This document shows, one piece after another, positions 24,458 through 33,225 of a stretch of DNA of 64,000 nucleotides. Source of the stretch: Pedobacter panaciterrae (lineage in GTDB: Bacteria > Bacteroidota > Bacteroidia > Sphingobacteriales > Sphingobacteriaceae); assembly GCF_013204795.1 (NCBI RefSeq), contig NZ_JABMKW010000018.1, positions 372,001-436,000 on the forward strand, read 5' to 3'. The position numbers and the translations under genes are program-made. Under the pieces are notes generated by a model. It made no database searches and was not told the DNA's origin. It worked only from the letters and a program-made list of their open reading frames with translations. How positions within the stretch are numbered: position 1 is the stretch's first letter; each line of letters starts with the position of its first letter.

Positions 24458-26377
24458 ATGGCAAGATTAAATCTTCTGGAAGAAACGCGTTTTGAAAAAT
24501 TACCCGTTTCTGTCTTTGAAAACCCTAAGGCCGCATCACTTAGCGTGGCTAAACGTATCGGGGATCTGATTAAAGAAAAACAAAAGAATAACACTCAGGC
24601 TGTTTTAGGTTTAGCTACTGGAGCTACACCTATTGCAGTGTATGCAGAATTAGTAAGAATGCATAAAGAAGAGGGTTTAAGCTTTAAAAACGTGATCACG
24701 TTTAACCTGGATGAGTATTATCCGATGCAGCCAGACGCTGCTCAAAGCTATGTTTCTTTTATGAACGAGCATTTGTTTGATCACATCGACATCGACAAAA
24801 ACAATGTTAACATCCCTGATGGAACATTGAGTCTAGAAGAAATTCCTGCTTTTTGCCTTGCCTATGAAAAAAAGATTGGAGATCTGGGAGGTTTAGACAT
24901 CCAGATATTGGGTATTGGACGTACCGGTCACATTGGTTTCAATGAGCCGGGTTCTGCGCCAAATTCCGGTACTCGTTTGGTAACTCTTGATGACCTTACA
25001 AGACGTGATGCTGCAAGAGATTTTGGTGGTAAATCTTTTGTGCCTACAAAAGCAATTACCATGGGTATTGGTACTATATTCAAAGCCCGCGAAATTATTT
25101 TGATGGCATGGAACAGAAAAAAAGCTTCCATCATTAAAAAAGCTGTTGAAGGCGAAATTTCAAGTGACGTTCCTGCTACCTACCTACAGCTTTCTGAGCA
25201 TGTTGAGTTCATTTTGGATCAGGACGCAGCTTCTTTATTAACCCGTTTTGATACGCCTTGGTTGGTAAAAGATTGCGTTTGGGATGAAAAACTAACCAGA
25301 AAAGCAGTAATCTGGCTGGCAAATCATTTAGGTAAACCTGTTCTTAAACTTACCGAGGATGACTACAATAACAATGGCATGGCTCAGTTGGCTATCGACA
25401 GAGGCCCTGTTTACAACATCAACATAGACATCTTTAATAAATTACAACACACTATTACCGGATGGCCGGGCGGCAAACCTAATGCTGACGACTCGCAAAG
25501 ACCGGAAAGAGCTGAACCTGCTAAAAAGCGTTCAATTATTTTCTCTCCGCACCCTGATGATGACGTAATTTCAATGGGTGGTACTTTTATCCGTTTGGTA
25601 GATCAGAAACATGATGTACACGTAGCTTACCAAACTTCAGGTAATACTGCAGTATGGGATGATGATGCACTTCGTTTTGTTGAATTTAGCATTGATTTTT
25701 CTGAAAAAATGGGTCTTGGTAAAGACGAGTTAAAAGGATTGTACAACAACATGCGCGATTTTATGGAGAAAAAACAACCAAATCAGGTTGATACTCCAGA
25801 AATTCAAACGGTAAAAGGCTTGATCAGAAAAGGAGAGGCTATTGCAGGTGCACGTTACTGCGGACTTGAAGATGATCATATTCATTTCATGGCGCTTCCT
25901 TTTTACGAAAGCGGAAAAAACAATAAAAACCCTGTTACCGATCTGGATATTCAATTAACAATGGACCTTTTGCAAAAGGTTAAACCAGAGCAAGTATTTG
26001 CTGCCGGAGATTTTGAAGATCCACATGGAACTCACATCGTTTGCTTCAATATCATTTTAGAAGCGTTAAAGCGTTTAGCAAAAACTGAAAGCTGGGTTAA
26101 AGATTGCTGGTTATGGATGTACCGTGGTGCATGGCAGGAATTTGAAACTCATGAAATTGAAATGGCTGTTCCGCTTAGTCCACAAGAGGTGGAAAGAAAG
26201 AAATTCGCTATTTTCAAACACCAGTCGCAAAAAGACAGAGCTGTTTTCCCTGGTGATGATGCCAGAGAATTCTGGAAAAGAGCTGAGGACAGAAACAGAG
26301 AAACTGCCCAGGCTTATGACAATTTGGGATTAGCAAACTACGAGGCGATGGAAGCCTTTGTACGCTATAAATTTTAA
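24458..26377 (+). CDS. nagB: Glucosamine-6-phosphate deaminase fused to a PIG-L/LmbE-type deacetylase domain
   Basis: The 639-residue protein has two domains. Residues 1 to about 270 form NagB, with LGLATGATPIAVY, the catalytic Asp region in NLDEYYP and GRTGHIGFNEPGS; it converts glucosamine-6-phosphate to fructose-6-phosphate and ammonia. Residues about 355-635 form a PIG-L/LmbE zinc-deacetylase domain, with metal motif FSPHPDDDVISMGG and a later DPHGTH. Such fusions are known in Bacteroidota. The second domain could deacetylate an N-acetylated sugar before deamination, but that function is inferred. It has its own promoter and an attenuator-like hairpin behind it. Confidence 0.93.
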   Translation: MARLNLLEETRFEKLPVSVFENPKAASLSVAKRIGDLIKEKQKNNTQAVLGLATGATPIAVYAELVRMHKEEGLSFKNVITFNLDEYYPMQPDAAQSYVSFMNEHLFDHIDIDKNNVNIPDGTLSLEEIPAFCLAYEKKIGDLGGLDIQILGIGRTGHIGFNEPGSAPNSGTRLVTLDDLTRRDAARDFGGKSFVPTKAITMGIGTIFKAREIILMAWNRKKASIIKKAVEGEISSDVPATYLQLSEHVEFILDQDAASLLTRFDTPWLVKDCVWDEKLTRKAVIWLANHLGKPVLKLTEDDYNNNGMAQLAIDRGPVYNINIDIFNKLQHTITGWPGGKPNADDSQRPERAEPAKKRSIIFSPHPDDDVISMGGTFIRLVDQKHDVHVAYQTSGNTAVWDDDALRFVEFSIDFSEKMGLGKDELKGLYNNMRDFMEKKQPNQVDTPEIQTVKGLIRKGEAIAGARYCGLEDDHIHFMALPFYESGKNNKNPVTDLDIQLTMDLLQKVKPEQVFAAGDFEDPHGTHIVCFNIILEALKRLAKTESWVKDCWLWMYRGAWQEFETHEIEMAVPLSPQEVERKKFAIFKHQSQKDRAVFPGDDAREFWKRAEDRNRETAQAYDNLGLANYEAMEAFVRYKF

Positions 26378-26387
26378 TTATATTTAT

Positions 26388-26417
26388 AATCGCTATTGTG
26401 TTTACGCAATAGCGATT
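26388..26417 (+). terminator. Hairpin between nagB and the NagX-like gene
   Basis: AATCGCTATTG (26388-26398) and CAATAGCGATT (26407-26417) form a perfect 11-bp stem with an 8-base loop, followed by ATTTTG. It lies 10 bases behind the nagB stop. The T-run is short, so it may end transcription only partly and let the next gene be read at a lower level. Confidence 0.6.
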
Positions 26418-26440
26418 ATTTTGTAATTAATTCCCCATTC

Positions 26441-27598
26441 ATGACTTCTATTTCAGCCAATACTGATACTCCGGCAAGACTATTATCCCTTGATTTTTTT
26501 AGAGGCGCCACGGTAGCGGCTATGATACTTGTAAATAATCCCGGAGATTGGGGTAATATTTACGCTCCTCTTGAACACGCAGAATGGAATGGCTGCACGC
26601 CTACAGATCTAATTTTTCCTTTCTTTCTATTTATTGTTGGTGTTTCAATTGCTTACGCGATGGGAAGCAAAAAAACTGATCCTGCAACACATAACAAAAC
26701 CATTTTAAAAGCACTTAAAAGAGCGTTTATCCTATTTGGCTTAGGATTATTCCTATCCTTATTTCCCAAGGTGTTTACTGATCCTATAGGTGCCTTTCAG
26801 CATGTACGCATTCCCGGGGTGCTACAGCGGATCGCAGTAGTATTCTTTATTTCGTCCATTATATTTCTTAAAAATTCCGAAAAAAACATCTTCAGGATAT
26901 TAATTGCCTTGTTAGCTGTTTATTGGGCATTAATGACATTTGTACCTGTTCCCGGCGTTGGATATGCTAATCTTGAAAAAGAAACCAATCTTGGTGCATG
27001 GATAGACAGGGGCATACTAACTGAGGCCCATCTATGGAAATCAGCCAAGACCTGGGATCCGGAAGGCATCTTTAGTACCATTCCGGCAATTGCAACAGGC
27101 TTATTCGGGATTCTGGTTGGCGTTTACCTAAAACGTAAAGATATTGATGCCGCTTTTAAAATAGCCTGGCTATTTACTACCGGTTGTGCCGCCGTAGTTT
27201 TAGGTTTATTATGGGATTTACAATTTCCAATTAATAAATCATTATGGACTAGTTCCTTTGTTTTGTACACTGGCGGGTTAGCAACGGTGATACTTGCCCT
27301 TAGTTATTGGATAATAGATGTTCACCAATACAATCGCTTTACCAAACCTTTTGTGGTATACGGCGTAAATGCAATTACAGTATTTTTTTTATCGGGGTTG
27401 ATACCACGTATATTGGGTATGATCCATGTAAAAAACAGCGCCGGCACCGAAGTAACCTTACAAGCTTGGCTTTACTCAGGTTTCTCTTCCTATTTCTCTC
27501 CAATTAATGCATCACTAGCCTGGGCAATTGCCTTCATATTGTTCTGGCTGATAATTCTTTGGGCGATGTATAATAAAAAAATTATTATAAAAGTTTAA
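26441..27598 (+). CDS. NagX/HGSNAT-like membrane acyltransferase (DUF5009 family)
   Basis: The 385-residue membrane protein has about ten hydrophobic helices. The opening RLLSLDFFRGATVAAMILVNNPGDW, with the His of WNGCTPTDLIFPFFLFIVG region and RIPGVLQRIAV, is characteristic of the family of heparan-alpha-glucosaminide N-acetyltransferase and bacterial NagX. Relatives acetylate glucosamine units across a membrane or act in amino-sugar use; the activity here is not proved. ATG 26441 is preferred. An upstream TTG at 26396 would start inside the nagB hairpin. It lies 63 bases after nagB and 23 bases before the M16 protease gene. Confidence 0.85.
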   Translation: MTSISANTDTPARLLSLDFFRGATVAAMILVNNPGDWGNIYAPLEHAEWNGCTPTDLIFPFFLFIVGVSIAYAMGSKKTDPATHNKTILKALKRAFILFGLGLFLSLFPKVFTDPIGAFQHVRIPGVLQRIAVVFFISSIIFLKNSEKNIFRILIALLAVYWALMTFVPVPGVGYANLEKETNLGAWIDRGILTEAHLWKSAKTWDPEGIFSTIPAIATGLFGILVGVYLKRKDIDAAFKIAWLFTTGCAAVVLGLLWDLQFPINKSLWTSSFVLYTGGLATVILALSYWIIDVHQYNRFTKPFVVYGVNAITVFFLSGLIPRILGMIHVKNSAGTEVTLQAWLYSGFSSYFSPINASLAWAIAFILFWLIILWAMYNKKIIIKV

Positions 27599-27621
27599 AT
27601 TTAGCCCATTAACTATTTTTC

Positions 27622-30489
27622 ATGAAAAGAACAATCAACACTCTCGTATGTGGGCTTGCCGCGTTTGTGGCATTTAATACTCCCGTACTTGCGCAAAAAA
27701 AACCTTCAGCTGTAAAAAAGACGGTATCAGCAGCTGCAAAAAAAAACAATGATACTTTGATCCCCAACGACCCTAATGTTAAAATTGGGAAACTGGCGAA
27801 TGGTTTAACTTACTACATCAGAAAGAATGTAGAACCTAAAAACAGGGCTGAATTATATTTGGCAACCCGAATAGGTTCGTTAATGGAAGAAGATGATCAG
27901 CAAGGATTAGCCCATTTTACGGAACACATGGCCTTTAATGGCACAAAAGATTTCCCTAAAAACGACATCATCAATTACCTTCAAAAAGCAGGTGTCCGTT
28001 TTGGTGCCGACTTAAATGCCTACACCGGCTTTGAGCAAACGGTTTATCAATTACCTATCCCAACTGATAGCACCCTGGTATTTAAAACAGGTTTTAAGAT
28101 CCTGGCTAACTGGGCAGGGAAAGTGGTTATGGAGGGTGAAGAGATTGATAAAGAACGCGGTGTGATAATCGAAGAAGATCGCCAGCGCGGAAAAAATGCT
28201 CAGGAACGTATGAGCAAACAGTTACTTCCCCTATTACTAAAGGGCTCGCGTTATGAAAACCGCCTGCCTATTGGAAAGATCGATATTTTAAAATCATTTT
28301 CTCACGACAGGATCAGAAGCTTTTACAAGGATTGGTACAGACCAAATTTACAAGCTGTGATAGCTGTTGGTGATTTTGATGTAAATGAAGTTGAGCAGTT
28401 AATTAAGGCAAACTTCTCTGACCTAACTAATCCGGCAAATCCTAGACCTCGCTTAAATTATGATTTACCCGACAACAAAGAACCGCTTGTTAAAGTTATT
28501 ACGGATCCTGAGCAGCCTTATGATGTTGCCATCATCATGTATAAATTACGTGGAAATGCTACAAAAACCACTGCCGATTTTAAAAAGAGAATCATGTATT
28601 CTATGGTGAATAGCATGCTGGGTGCAAGATTTGAAGAGATTCTGCAAAAAGAGAACGCTCCTTTTATTTTTGGACAAAGCTCATTCGGACCATATCAAGG
28701 TGGCCTGGTTTCGGGTATTAATGCTTTTCAAACTGTAGTTGCAGCTAAGTCGGGCGAGCAGTTGGAAAAAGCTTTTGCTGGAGCACTTGCTGAAAATGAG
28801 CGGATGAGCAAATTTGGTTTTGTACAATCTGAATTGGATGTTGCCAAGAAAAACATTCTTACAGGCAACGAAAAACAATACAAGGAAAAGGATAAAACAG
28901 CATCATCAAACTTTGTACAGCAGTACCTGAATAATTTCCTTAAAGGAAGCACCATTCCTTCTATTGATTATACTTACGCAGAAACCCAGAAAGCGGTTGC
29001 TAATATTACCCTTGAGGAGATAAATGCGCTGGTAAAAACGCTTACACCAAAAGAGAATCAGATTATTGTTGTTCAAGCTCCTGAAAAGGACAAAGCTATT
29101 CTGCCAACAGAAGCGCAATTGGTGGCCGGTGTAAAAAATGCTGGTACCGGGGTTACTGCATATGTCGATAATTCGTTAAACAAGCCTCTGTTGGAGAAAA
29201 ATCCGGTTGCAGGCAAAATTGTTGGTGAAAAGAAGATTGATGCCGTAGGCGTTACCGAATTAACATTGAGCAACGGAATTAAGGTGCTTTTAAAACCTAC
29301 TGACTTTAAAAATGACCAGGTCATCTTCAGTTCATTCTCTAAAGGAGGAATGTCTGTAGTTAATGATGAGGATCTTGAATCGGCACAGATGGTAAGTCTG
29401 ATTGCCCAAAGTGGGGTTGGCGAGTTTAATCCGACACAATTATCCAAACTGCTAGCTGGCAACACTGGCCGTGCTGGTGCTTATGTTGATGACCTCTATC
29501 AAGGCTTTAGCGGAAGTTCTTCTCCAAAAGATATTGAAACAGCTTTTCAAATGATTTATGCTTACGCGACCAATCCGAGAAAAGATAGTGAGATATTTAA
29601 CAAGAACATCTCTGATTATAAAGTAGTACTGAGCAATAAAAATGCAAACCCTAATAGTGTTTTTAGCGATACTGTTCAGGCGGTGTTATCGTCGTACAAC
29701 AAGCGTGCTATGCCTACTAATCTACAAGATTTGGACAAAGTTTCGCTAGACAAAGCTTTTGACTTTTATAAGGATCGCTTTGCCGATGCCAGTGAACAAA
29801 CGTTCATTATTGTGGGTGCATTTGACATTAACACCATCAAGCCGTTTATTGAAACCTATATTGCCAGCCTACCTGCTCTGAATAAAAAACAGGATTTTAT
29901 TGACCGCGGAGTTAGGGCACCGAAAGGAAAGATCAGTAAAACCGTTTACAAAGGCTTGGAAGATAAAGCTGCTGTGGAGTTGTACATTCATGGAGATTAT
30001 ACCTTTAATGCAGATAACAATATTCAATTAGATGCGTTAAAAGGCGCTTTAGAAATAAAGATATTAGAACGTTTACGCGAAAAGGAAAGTGGTGTTTATA
30101 GTCCGCAGGTTGGCTTAAGTCTTGAAAAGTATCCTGCCGGTCATTACTACTTTAATATTTCATTTAGCTGCGCTCCTGCTAATGTAGAAAAGCTTATTGC
30201 AGCAGCACTTGATGAAGTAAATAAGATTAAAGCCAGCGGTGCTTCTGCAGATGATATCACCAAATTCAAATCAGAAGAACAGCGTCAGTTTGAGCTTAAT
30301 TTACGTAACAACAATTATTGGTTAAGCTACCTTAGCAGCCGTTTAAAAAACGGAGAAAACTTAGATCAGCTATTGGGTGAAAAGCAAAGACTAAACAGTG
30401 TTTCTGTTGAAAGCACAAAAACTACTGCTCAGAAATATTTAAATGAGGATAATTATATCCGCTTAGTTTTGTTACCACAACAAAAATAG
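27622..30489 (+). CDS. M16-family (pitrilysin) zinc metalloprotease, two-domain repeat
   Basis: The 955-residue secreted protein has a signal peptide (1-24, ending VLAQ). The inverted zinc motif HFTEH (98-102) with a downstream glutamate in ERGVIIEE marks the active N-terminal half. The C-terminal half (about 540-955) repeats the fold without the HxxEH motif, as in two-part pitrilysins. These enzymes degrade short peptides inside a closed chamber. A basic linker of Lys and Ala follows the signal peptide. The gene ends before a long hairpin at 30505-30563. Confidence 0.93.
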   Translation: MKRTINTLVCGLAAFVAFNTPVLAQKKPSAVKKTVSAAAKKNNDTLIPNDPNVKIGKLANGLTYYIRKNVEPKNRAELYLATRIGSLMEEDDQQGLAHFTEHMAFNGTKDFPKNDIINYLQKAGVRFGADLNAYTGFEQTVYQLPIPTDSTLVFKTGFKILANWAGKVVMEGEEIDKERGVIIEEDRQRGKNAQERMSKQLLPLLLKGSRYENRLPIGKIDILKSFSHDRIRSFYKDWYRPNLQAVIAVGDFDVNEVEQLIKANFSDLTNPANPRPRLNYDLPDNKEPLVKVITDPEQPYDVAIIMYKLRGNATKTTADFKKRIMYSMVNSMLGARFEEILQKENAPFIFGQSSFGPYQGGLVSGINAFQTVVAAKSGEQLEKAFAGALAENERMSKFGFVQSELDVAKKNILTGNEKQYKEKDKTASSNFVQQYLNNFLKGSTIPSIDYTYAETQKAVANITLEEINALVKTLTPKENQIIVVQAPEKDKAILPTEAQLVAGVKNAGTGVTAYVDNSLNKPLLEKNPVAGKIVGEKKIDAVGVTELTLSNGIKVLLKPTDFKNDQVIFSSFSKGGMSVVNDEDLESAQMVSLIAQSGVGEFNPTQLSKLLAGNTGRAGAYVDDLYQGFSGSSSPKDIETAFQMIYAYATNPRKDSEIFNKNISDYKVVLSNKNANPNSVFSDTVQAVLSSYNKRAMPTNLQDLDKVSLDKAFDFYKDRFADASEQTFIIVGAFDINTIKPFIETYIASLPALNKKQDFIDRGVRAPKGKISKTVYKGLEDKAAVELYIHGDYTFNADNNIQLDALKGALEIKILERLREKESGVYSPQVGLSLEKYPAGHYYFNISFSCAPANVEKLIAAALDEVNKIKASGASADDITKFKSEEQRQFELNLRNNNYWLSYLSSRLKNGENLDQLLGEKQRLNSVSVESTKTTAQKYLNEDNYIRLVLLPQQK

Positions 30490-30504
30490 AGCTGTTATTT
30501 AAGC

Positions 30505-30563
30505 AAGAAGGGGGTGGCTCAAGAGATCTCTCCTATCGTCGAGATGACGACTGCCCCCTTCTT
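30505..30563. repeat. Long hairpin, REP-like palindrome and possible bidirectional terminator
   Basis: AAGAAGGGGG (30505-30514) pairs perfectly with CCCCCTTCTT (30554-30563). The 39-base interior holds a second palindrome, AGAGATCTCT, and CGTCGAGATGACG. It lies between two converging genes and has an A/T-rich right flank. The inner wording recalls the extragenic palindromes scattered in Sphingobacteria genomes, but no second copy is present in this window. Confidence 0.5.
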
Positions 30564-30578
30564 TATTTTCATGTATTA

Positions 30579-32129
30579 CTAGTTTGGTGCCAGGGCTTCT
30601 TTAGCCTGTATACCTACCGGCCCGCTAGGTTCACTTTCATTCTTTAACCGATCCAGTGCCGTAACCAGGTAATTATATCTTTTACCACTATCTACATCAG
30701 TATCTATAAAGGAGGTAAATTCTTCAAAACTTATTTTAAGAATATTTCTGGCATTTAATATCCCTATTTTCTCGCCTTCTTCAAAACGGTAAATCACATA
30801 ACCTGATGCAGTTTCTCCGTCTTCTGCAGGAAGAGGTTTTTCCCATTTTAGGTGCACACCATCATTCAAAGCATCTGCAATAAGTTGCCGTGGTTGGTTA
30901 GGCATTACATCATCAAGCCATGGCATTTGAGGTGGAAGTGCCGGATATTTATAAAAATCGTTTTTTAAGGAATCTCCAAATGCACGTGCTACGGTAGAGA
31001 ATGATTTGGAACTAAAGTAAACACTTCCCTGTACCCGATTATTTTTCCTGATGTACCTGATCTGATCAGGCATCTGCTTTGGTAATCGCCACGCGGCCTC
31101 CATTCTTTGGTTCACCAGATAGGCAGCTTGTCCTATATAAAGATGTCTGCCATAGGTATTGTTACTCCACCAATCTACTAAGGTAGCAAATGGTGCCACT
31201 CTGCGTGTAAAGCTAAAATATATCTGAGGGTTAATGTAATCTACCCAACCTTCTTTAACCCATTTTCTGGAGTCGGCAAAAAGCTCTGCATAATTAGACA
31301 ATCCGCTGGTTTCAGATCCCAGTGTATCTTCAGACTTGTTTCTCCAGATTCCGAATGGACTAACTCCGAATTTAACATACTTTTTGTAGTAATGAATACT
31401 GTCGTTCAATTGTTTAATAAGTACATCAACGTTGTTTCTTCGCCAATCATTTATATCTGTAAAGCCATTGGCATATTTACTAAATGTTGCGGCATCATTT
31501 ATTCGCTGCCCTTCAACTTTATATGGATAAAAGTAATCGTCGAAATGTATTCCATCCACATCGTATCCTTTTACAACATCCAGGATAACCTGCACAATAT
31601 ATTCTCTAACCTCTGGTATTCCAGGATCAAATTGTTTTTTACCTGCGTAAGTAAAGAAAAGCTCAGGTCTTTTTCTAGTCATATGGCTCTCGTGAACCAC
31701 TGCATTAGCGCTCATTGTAGCTCTGTAAGGATTAAACCATGCATGGAGTTCCATCCCTCTTGAATGTGCTTCTTTGATTGCAAAAGCTAATGGGTCATAA
31801 CCCGGGCTCGGAGCAATGCCTTGCCTACCCATCAGCCACTGGCTCCAGGGTTCCCTTGGGCTTGCATAAAATGCATCTGCAGCCGGCCTAACCTGAAGCA
31901 TTATGGCATTCATACCATTCTCTTTGTGCTTCTCCAGGATGCCTATAAGCTCCTGCTTTTGCTGATCTACACTAAGACCTGGTTTAGAAGGCCAGTCTAT
32001 ATTGGCAACGGTTGCCACCCAAACCCCTCTAAACTCTCTTTTTGGAGCAATTTTTGATGTGTCTTGCGCAAAAAGAGATAATGGTTGTACTATGGTTAAT
32101 AATAGTGCATAAAAAGTGAGTTTAAACAT
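30579..32129 (-). CDS. GHL10 family (YngK/DigH-like) glycoside hydrolase with C-terminal FN3 domain
   Basis: The 516-residue secreted protein has a signal peptide (1-21) and a TIM-barrel domain (about 30-400; EFRGVWVATVANIDWP, NAIMLQVRPAADAFY, GMELHAWFNPYRAT, GIHFDDYFYP). A fibronectin-III-like domain follows at about 410-505. The acidic DD in FDDYFYP suits a glycosidase active site. E. coli DigH (YddW), a relative, cuts denuded peptidoglycan glycan strands. That role would fit the anmK and nagB genes upstream, but substrates of this family vary and the assignment is inferred. Confidence 0.87.
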   Translation of the reverse strand: MFKLTFYALLLTIVQPLSLFAQDTSKIAPKREFRGVWVATVANIDWPSKPGLSVDQQKQELIGILEKHKENGMNAIMLQVRPAADAFYASPREPWSQWLMGRQGIAPSPGYDPLAFAIKEAHSRGMELHAWFNPYRATMSANAVVHESHMTRKRPELFFTYAGKKQFDPGIPEVREYIVQVILDVVKGYDVDGIHFDDYFYPYKVEGQRINDAATFSKYANGFTDINDWRRNNVDVLIKQLNDSIHYYKKYVKFGVSPFGIWRNKSEDTLGSETSGLSNYAELFADSRKWVKEGWVDYINPQIYFSFTRRVAPFATLVDWWSNNTYGRHLYIGQAAYLVNQRMEAAWRLPKQMPDQIRYIRKNNRVQGSVYFSSKSFSTVARAFGDSLKNDFYKYPALPPQMPWLDDVMPNQPRQLIADALNDGVHLKWEKPLPAEDGETASGYVIYRFEEGEKIGILNARNILKISFEEFTSFIDTDVDSGKRYNYLVTALDRLKNESEPSGPVGIQAKEALAPN

Positions 32130-32316
32130 CCTTTCTAATTTGTGATAGTATAAAATTTAGTTTCATTTGTTGTGTTCAGAATACAGTTCAGTTCCCTAAT
32201 CCTAGCAAGTAAACGATTTTTTTCAAAGTCTCATACAAATAGAATGTTTTTTTTACCAATTGTTATATTTTTATTTATGTTCGCGCCTCAACCTAATTTA
32301 GTTAAGAATTGAAGTA

Positions 32317-33225
32317 ATGTCAGACAAGAGTGATCCAGTAAATAAAGGCGACCGCAATAAAATCTACTTTTTAGTTGTTGTTATTGTTGCCTTATTAGGT
32401 ACCAACGCCTACCTTTTTATCAAAGATAAAAAGGAAAACGAACGATTTGTTACTGTTAGCACAGAGAAAGATCGTTTAAGACTGGAGGTTGAGAAAATTG
32501 AAATTGAACTTGATAAGGTAAATGCCTTGAACCTTACTTTAAGTGAAAAATTAATTAAGGAACAGGAACTTGCCCGTGGAAAGATTGCCGACCTTAAAGC
32601 AGCACTCCAGAATGGTGAGCTTACCCAGGAACAGCTCGTTGTGGCTCAAAAAGAAGTACGTGAACTACGGGAATTTGTGAAAATCTATAATGAAGACATC
32701 CTTCGTTTAAAAAAAGAAAATTCCCTTCTTAAAAGCGAGAGGGATAGTTTGAAGGCTTCTGTCAATTTTGCCAGTGAGAAGGCCAATGAACTGGAAAAAA
32801 GAAACCAGGAACTCAGTGCAAAAGTAAAGACCAGTGCCGCTTTAAAGGCTGCGAATGTGCATATTATAGCTTACAGGGTAAAAAGCAGCGGTAAAAATAT
32901 TGAGGTAATAAAGGCCAGTTCAGCAAAAAAATTAAGTGTAAAGTTTGACATTGTACCTAATCCGCTTGCCCAAAAAGATTATCACAAAATCTACCTTCGT
33001 GTATTTGATCCGGCAGGTAACCTTATTGCAAACGAGAACAACATGTTTGAAGCTGATGGACAAGAGATGCAGTACAGTTCATCCACATCTATCTCCTATA
33101 ATGACGACAATACCAGTTTTAATATGGATTGGATTAACCCTAATGAATTTATAAAAGGGGAGTATTCGATCATTCTATATGCAGATGGCTATACAATGGG
33201 CCGCGCAGAAATTGTTTTAAGATAA
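32317..33225 (+). CDS. Coiled-coil protein with N-terminal membrane helix, unknown function
   Basis: The 302-residue protein has a cytoplasmic N terminus, one membrane helix (about 16-35), and a long heptad-rich coiled coil (about 45-170). A C-terminal beta-rich domain follows (about 175-302; IKASSAKKLSVKFDIVPNPL, KIYLRVFDPAGNLI). This shape resembles a periplasmic tether with a globular head. No family name is recognised, although similar proteins are common in Sphingobacteria. Its last 9 bases overlap the end of the converging NtrY-like kinase gene. Confidence 0.8.
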   Translation: MSDKSDPVNKGDRNKIYFLVVVIVALLGTNAYLFIKDKKENERFVTVSTEKDRLRLEVEKIEIELDKVNALNLTLSEKLIKEQELARGKIADLKAALQNGELTQEQLVVAQKEVRELREFVKIYNEDILRLKKENSLLKSERDSLKASVNFASEKANELEKRNQELSAKVKTSAALKAANVHIIAYRVKSSGKNIEVIKASSAKKLSVKFDIVPNPLAQKDYHKIYLRVFDPAGNLIANENNMFEADGQEMQYSSSTSISYNDDNTSFNMDWINPNEFIKGEYSIILYADGYTMGRAEIVLR

